DNA from: Betaproteobacteria bacterium
GTDB taxonomy: Bacteria; Pseudomonadota; Gammaproteobacteria; Burkholderiales; Casimicrobiaceae
Length of the DNA stretch: 8,807 nt
Direction: 5' to 3'
Assembly: GCA_003153335.1 (NCBI GenBank)
Contig: PLYG01000266.1
Coordinates: 2,668 to 11,474, forward strand
The position numbers and the translations under genes are program-made. The notes beneath the pieces are model-generated. The model made no database searches. It was not told the DNA's origin and worked only from the letters and a program-made list of their open reading frames with translations. This document shows, piece by piece, positions 5,772 through 8,807 of this stretch; within the stretch, counting starts at the first letter, position 1, and each line of letters opens with the position of its first letter.

Positions 5772-6587
5772 TCAGCTTCCGGCGATCTGCCTGAGCGCCT
5801 TCATGTCGATGACTTCGATCTGATATCCACTGACCCGGATGATGCCGTCTTCCTGCATCTGGCGCAGAGTCCGCGAAAAGGTCTCTGGCGCGACCGACAG
5901 CCGCGATGCAATTGCCTGCTTGCGGTCGGGGAGCTGGATCGAGAGCTTGTCGCTTTGTTGCACTTGTTCGAGCAGGTACGCGGCAATCCGGTTGCGCGCA
6001 TTTTTCTGGGTGTAGGCCGCAATATCCTGAACCAGCTTGTGCAGGCGGCGGCTCATTCGCGCCAGCAGTTGCAGGGCGAACGCCGGCTGGCTGGCAAGCA
6101 CCGGATTCAGCGTGTCCTGCGGAATGAAGATCACCATCGCATCCTCGGCCGCGCGGGCGCTGACCGGAAACGGGATGTTCATGAACATCGCTGCTTCGCC
6201 GAAGGTCATCCCGCGTTCCATGACCGCCAGCACCTTGGCGTCGTCGGCCGCTGCGGGTAAGAGCAACTGGACCTTGCCGTAGACGACGACATAAAACCCT
6301 TTGTGGGTTTCGCCATGCTTGAACACGTAGCAGCCACGGGCGATGCGCAGCGTCTGTCCGCTTTCGGCAATGAGCTCGAGCAACGAGCGCGGCAACGCCG
6401 CAAACAACTGCAACGGCGCGATAAGTTCGGCGCGTTGCACGGCGGCGGGGTCGATCTCGGCTTTGGTTGCGGCACCTACCCGTGCGCGGGACGCCAGTGG
6501 AACCGCCGGAATAGCTTCGCGATCTGCGACTGCAGCGCCGCCCAATCCTCGCCCGCCAAATTCGGTGTGGTTGCGTGCGGATGCCAT
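5772..6587 (-). CDS. Crp/Fnr-family transcriptional regulator, Dnr-like
   Basis: From the ATG at 6587 the protein has 271 residues. A cyclic-nucleotide-type beta-barrel (about 55-160) includes GCYVFKHGE (85-93) and FGEAAMFM (129-136). A long dimerisation helix (about 163-195) and a winged helix-turn-helix (about 205-265) follow. The recognition helix reads PETFSRTLRQM, so E235, S238 and R239 match the E-xx-S-R pattern with which FNR and Dnr read TTGAT half-sites. The single cysteine is C86, so an FNR-type [4Fe-4S] cluster is unlikely, and the cAMP-contact Arg of CRP is replaced (PVSAR). It therefore fits the Dnr group, some members of which sense NO through haem, but the signal here is unknown. 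AAGGAG with five-base spacing supports ATG 6587, although this start lies inside nrdG by 112 bases and adds some 45 non-conserved residues. A GTG at 6440 would give a family-typical 222 residues but lacks a ribosome binding site. Confidence 0.9.
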   Translation of the reverse strand: MASARNHTEFGGRGLGGAAVADREAIPAVPLASRARVGAATKAEIDPAAVQRAELIAPLQLFAALPRSLLELIAESGQTLRIARGCYVFKHGETHKGFYVVVYGKVQLLLPAAADDAKVLAVMERGMTFGEAAMFMNIPFPVSARAAEDAMVIFIPQDTLNPVLASQPAFALQLLARMSRRLHKLVQDIAAYTQKNARNRIAAYLLEQVQQSDKLSIQLPDRKQAIASRLSVAPETFSRTLRQMQEDGIIRVSGYQIEVIDMKALRQIAGS

Positions 6588-7237
6588 GTTGTCTCCTTGC
6601 AGCCTTGTGGCCGAAACTCCTGTATCGCGTACTCTTGCACGCCCTCGAGAGCCAGTCTTTGCGCTAGATCAAGCAAGCCCGACCTGTCGAACAGTCCGGG
6701 ATGCAATGTCGTCCTGCACTCAAAGGCGACGCCGCTGGCCAGAACGGCCGCACGGGCAGCGGCGGCTTTGCGCGCGGCATGGGGATCGCCGGTGAGGCCG
6801 GCATAGTTGGCGTCGCTGGCCTTAACGTCGAGTGCAACCCAGTCGGCCAGCGGCAGCACGTCGGAGAGCCGCTTGGGATAAATGCCCGCCGTGTGCAGCC
6901 CGACCCGGAACCCTTGCCCGCGCACCTCGGACATGGACTCGGGAAGGCGCGGATCGACGGTGGGTTCGCCACCGGAAAAGACCACGCCGTCGAGCAGGCC
7001 GCGGCGCTTTTCCAGCATTTCGACGATCCGCGGCCAGCCGCCGGGGAATTCGGCGGTGCGTTGTTGCAAATGCGGATTGTGACAATAGCCGCAACGCCAC
7101 GGACAGCCCTGGACAAACACCACCGCGACAAATTTTCCGGGCCAGTCGAGCGTCGAAAACGGGACGAAGCCGCCGACGGCGAGTTGCTTGGCGCGCGCAG
7201 ATGGCAGGCTGCCGGTCTTCGTTGCCAGCATATCCAT
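6476..7237 (-). CDS. nrdG: Anaerobic ribonucleoside-triphosphate reductase activating protein, NrdG2-type radical SAM enzyme
   Basis: This 253-residue radical-SAM protein has the cluster motif C45-xxx-C49-xx-C52 (CPWRCGYC) and the SAM-contact motif GGEP at 89-92 (VVFSGGEPTVDP). It also has the family-typical opening GGFVPFSTLDWPGKFVAVVF (22-41). Proteins of this type use SAM and a [4Fe-4S] cluster to generate the glycyl radical of the class III ribonucleotide reductase NrdD, allowing dNTP synthesis without O2. No nrdD is present in the window, so the partner must lie elsewhere, possibly beyond the right edge. The start at 7237 is two bases after the ubiT stop, with a GGGGG stretch six bases upstream as a weak ribosome binding site; M3 is an alternative. 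Its 3' end overlaps the likely start of the regulator gene. Substrate assignment rests on family resemblance; another glycyl-radical partner is possible. Confidence 0.88.
   Translation of the reverse strand: MDMLATKTGSLPSARAKQLAVGGFVPFSTLDWPGKFVAVVFVQGCPWRCGYCHNPHLQQRTAEFPGGWPRIVEMLEKRRGLLDGVVFSGGEPTVDPRLPESMSEVRGQGFRVGLHTAGIYPKRLSDVLPLADWVALDVKASDANYAGLTGDPHAARKAAAARAAVLASGVAFECRTTLHPGLFDRSGLLDLAQRLALEGVQEYAIQEFRPQGCKETTWHPHATTPNLAGEDWAALQSQIAKLFRRFHWRPAHG
6592..6597 (-). promoter_or_regulatory. Ribosome binding site of the Dnr-like regulator, inside nrdG
   Basis: AAGGAGACAAC immediately precedes ATG 6587 on the minus strand. The site lies within the coding sequence of the radical-SAM activase gene (its Cys-Lys-Glu-Thr-Thr codons). 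It favours the long form of the regulator. Confidence 0.6.
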
Positions 7238-7239
7238 GA

Positions 7240-7689
7240 TCAGCCCCCGGGCGAACGCCAGCTTGCCGGCAACATGGCGCCGGGGTCGAACGGCTCCAGC
7301 GCATCGAGCGTGTTCTTGACCAGAAGCCCGAGTTCAGTCTCGCCTTCCAGCTTCAGCCGCCGCGTGAAGAACAAGGTATCCGGGTCTTCCTGCCGCGTCA
7401 CCAGCTTCCAGTAGTCCGGCGCTGTAGCACGCAGCACGAGGTCGGGCTCGTGATCAATGGCGAAAGCTGGCCGAAAGCGTCCGCCGCGCACACTGAAATG
7501 AAAGGCGGCGCCGGACAACAATTCGTGCAACGCGAAGCGCCGGCCCTCGAGCGCTGCGGCGATGTCCAACGGCAGTTGCGGTGCCAACAGCCGGTTGAGG
7601 ACCAGGCACAGAGCGGCGCTGTGCGGCAGCGGCGGCAACCGTCCAATCAGATGGCGCAACGGGCCGGGCAATGCGGGCAGGTCGATCAT
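7240..7689 (-). CDS. ubiT: UbiT, SCP2-domain accessory protein of O2-independent ubiquinone synthesis
   Basis: This 149-residue protein carries an SCP2 sterol-carrier-like domain at about residues 40-132. Segments include RFALHELLSGAAFHFSV (51-67), DLVLRATAPDYWKLV (83-97) and RRLKLEGETELGLLVKNTLDAL (110-131). UbiT (YhbT in E. coli) is the lipid-binding accessory that works with UbiU and UbiV in the anaerobic ubiquinone pathway, playing the part UbiJ has in the aerobic one. The start is ATG at 7689, overlapping the ubiV stop as ATGA. GGAGG (7697-7701) sits seven bases upstream, so translation is probably coupled. A much longer open frame runs upstream to 8469, but that part is only an antiphase shadow of ubiV. 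The protein is somewhat shorter than the E. coli protein. Identity is secured by the ubiV-ubiU neighbourhood. Confidence 0.92.
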   Translation of the reverse strand: MIDLPALPGPLRHLIGRLPPLPHSAALCLVLNRLLAPQLPLDIAAALEGRRFALHELLSGAAFHFSVRGGRFRPAFAIDHEPDLVLRATAPDYWKLVTRQEDPDTLFFTRRLKLEGETELGLLVKNTLDALEPFDPGAMLPASWRSPGG

Positions 7690-8612
7690 GCGGCGGCCTC
7701 CACCCAGCGCATACCGGGCTCTCCGTGCCAATAGCCATTGCAGAGCGGCGCCGGGAACCACTGTCCGAGGTCCGCCGCAATTTCGGCGATGGCGGACGGG
7801 TCCGCGAGCGCCCCGGCGTACGCGCCGATCACCGCCTCCATTCCGGTTGCCTGGGGGCTGATCCGGAGCGCGTTGACCCCAAGGTTGTGCAGCGCCGGCA
7901 CTTCGGTCAGCAGCGACTGCACAGCGGCGGACTGCGTCTGGATGCCGTTGAGTGTCAGGAAGGGCGTTCCCTCGCGCGTGGCGAGCGGCAATCCGTCCGG
8001 GTGCTCGATGCACCGGAACTGGCAGTCTTCCTTGGGCAGGTTGAAGTGGCGCGCAGTAAAGCATCGCGCCGAAAATGCCAGCGGCAGTCGGCCGTGGACC
8101 AGTACCTCGGCTTCGAGTCCCGCGGGGCGTGTCGCCAGCAGCGACGCAATTTGCGCGCCCGGCAGATCCGGCGGTACCACCCAGCGCGTTGCACCCAGTC
8201 CGGACATCCACTCCAGCGTATCCGGACTGTGCAGATTCAGATGGGGTCCCGCGACAAAATTCGTGCGCCCGGCCAGCAGAGCGACGGCACTCATGTCGTT
8301 GGCTTCGATCGTGAACTCGGGGTTGCCGGCCAAGCTCTCCAGCGCCCTCACATCGGCCATGGATTCGATCAGGGTTTGCGATGACAGCACGACCTGTTTT
8401 CCCGCCGCAGCGAGTTCGCGGGCGAGTGCCAGCCAGTCTTGCGCACGCAACTCGTGCCGGCGCGAGCACACCGTCTCGCCGAGATAAATGCGCGCAACCG
8501 GCGTCGCGGCCACTGTCGCGTAAAAGCGCACGACGTCGGCGCGCGGCCAGTAGTAGGGAATCGGGCCGATGGACAAGGAGGGGATGGCCTGCGCCATCGG
8601 GGTCGGGTTCAT
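7686..8612 (-). CDS. ubiV: UbiV, U32-family Fe-S protein of O2-independent ubiquinone synthesis
   Basis: A 308-residue member of the U32 'peptidase' family (E. coli YhbV). With UbiU it forms a heterodimer needed for ring hydroxylation of ubiquinone precursors without O2, using prephenate-derived chemistry rather than flavin monooxygenases. Four cysteines suitable for a [4Fe-4S] cluster are present: C49 in GETVCSRRHEL, C184 in SARCFTARH, and C197 and C201 in EDCQFRCIEH. This matches the family pattern of one N-terminal Cys and three clustered central ones. SIGPIPYYWP (14-23) and VVLSSQTLIES (74-84) are typical N-terminal segments. I place the start at ATG 8612 rather than the open frame's limit at 8735, since the latter would overlap the end of ubiU. 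GGAAG lies seven bases upstream of ATG 8612, inside the ubiU end. It is followed by ubiT with a four-base overlap. Confidence 0.94.
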   Translation of the reverse strand: MNPTPMAQAIPSLSIGPIPYYWPRADVVRFYATVAATPVARIYLGETVCSRRHELRAQDWLALARELAAAGKQVVLSSQTLIESMADVRALESLAGNPEFTIEANDMSAVALLAGRTNFVAGPHLNLHSPDTLEWMSGLGATRWVVPPDLPGAQIASLLATRPAGLEAEVLVHGRLPLAFSARCFTARHFNLPKEDCQFRCIEHPDGLPLATREGTPFLTLNGIQTQSAAVQSLLTEVPALHNLGVNALRISPQATGMEAVIGAYAGALADPSAIAEIAADLGQWFPAPLCNGYWHGEPGMRWVEAAA

Positions 8613-8616
8613 GGCG

Positions 8617-8807
8617 TTACTTCCATGGCCGATGGTAGGCGCCCAGCGTGTGCTGGCTGCCCTCTGCGACCTTGGCAAGGCCGGCGTTCCAGTGCGGACG
8701 CGGTGTATAACGCCCGATATCCGCGCCGCAGGCATCGATTGCCTCCCGCCAGATTTGGGTCACCTGCGCGACATAGGCGGGACTGCGCTGGCGGCCTTCT
8801 ATCTTGA
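8617..8807 (-). CDS. ubiU: UbiU, U32-family protein of O2-independent ubiquinone synthesis, C-terminal 62 residues
   Basis: The right edge cuts this gene. The visible frame runs from base 8805 to TAA at 8619-8617 and encodes 62 residues beginning KIEGRQRSPAYVAQVTQIWR, the characteristic C-terminal KIEGR(x)(x)SP-Y segment of U32-family proteins. It ends LGAYHRPWK. Its position four bases before ubiV identifies it as UbiU (E. coli YhbU), the partner that forms the UbiUV heterodimer. The cluster-binding cysteines lie upstream, outside the window, so they cannot be checked. Promoter and regulator sites for the whole cluster would also lie beyond the window on the right. Confidence 0.88.
   Translation of the reverse strand, partial: KIEGRQRSPAYVAQVTQIWREAIDACGADIGRYTPRPHWNAGLAKVAEGSQHTLGAYHRPWK

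Noticed and set aside
7690..8469. Upstream extension of the ubiT frame
   Set aside because: It overlaps ubiV in another phase and is low-complexity. The ATGA overlap with a GGAGG site at 7697-7701 marks the true start.
8613..8735. Longer UbiV starting at 8735
   Set aside because: The added 41 residues are antiphase to the end of ubiU, and the family N-terminus begins near ATG 8612.

Overview
The window is a GC-rich (roughly 60-65%) stretch of a proteobacterial chromosome. It is most likely from a facultatively anaerobic, ubiquinone-using betaproteobacterium, for example a denitrifier related to Rhodocyclales or Burkholderiales. This assignment rests on the gene repertoire and codon use, not on a marker gene. 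No rRNA, tRNA, CRISPR array, transposase or complete mobile element was seen.

Left part (1-2130): the minus strand carries the N-terminus of a probable exported protein cut by the window edge, preceded by a secreted DUF4142 protein. A gene-poor, relatively AT-rich stretch (698-1104) follows, holding a degenerate dyad repeat. Next come a plus-strand SnoaL/NTF2-like protein and, convergent with it, a four-helix membrane cytochrome b561.

Middle part (2131-5626): a two-component pair on the minus strand consists of a PAS-domain NarL-type histidine kinase and a NarL/LuxR-type response regulator, translationally coupled by an ATGA overlap. A 258-base gap to the cytochrome b561 gene holds a hairpin right after the regulator stop and a 16-codon ORF with a very strong ribosome binding site. 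Divergent from the kinase is a nitronate monooxygenase-family flavoprotein with an unusual cysteine-bearing C-terminal region.

Right part (5772-8807): this is the most informative segment. Five tightly packed minus-strand genes read, in transcription order, ubiU (3' end only), ubiV, ubiT, an NrdG2-type radical-SAM activase, and a Crp/Fnr-family regulator of the Dnr type. Gaps are +4, -4, +2 and about -112 bases. UbiU, UbiV and UbiT make up the O2-independent ubiquinone pathway: UbiU/UbiV are U32-family Fe-S proteins that hydroxylate the ring without O2, and UbiT is the SCP2-type lipid-binding accessory. The activase would support anaerobic dNTP synthesis through an NrdD partner not seen here. 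The regulator has the FNR-type DNA-recognition residues but lacks the FNR iron-sulfur cysteine cluster. Together the cluster looks like an anaerobic-lifestyle operon that supplies quinone and deoxynucleotides and carries its own regulator. The family functions are known. The operon organisation and the regulator's signal and targets are inferred from the sequence.
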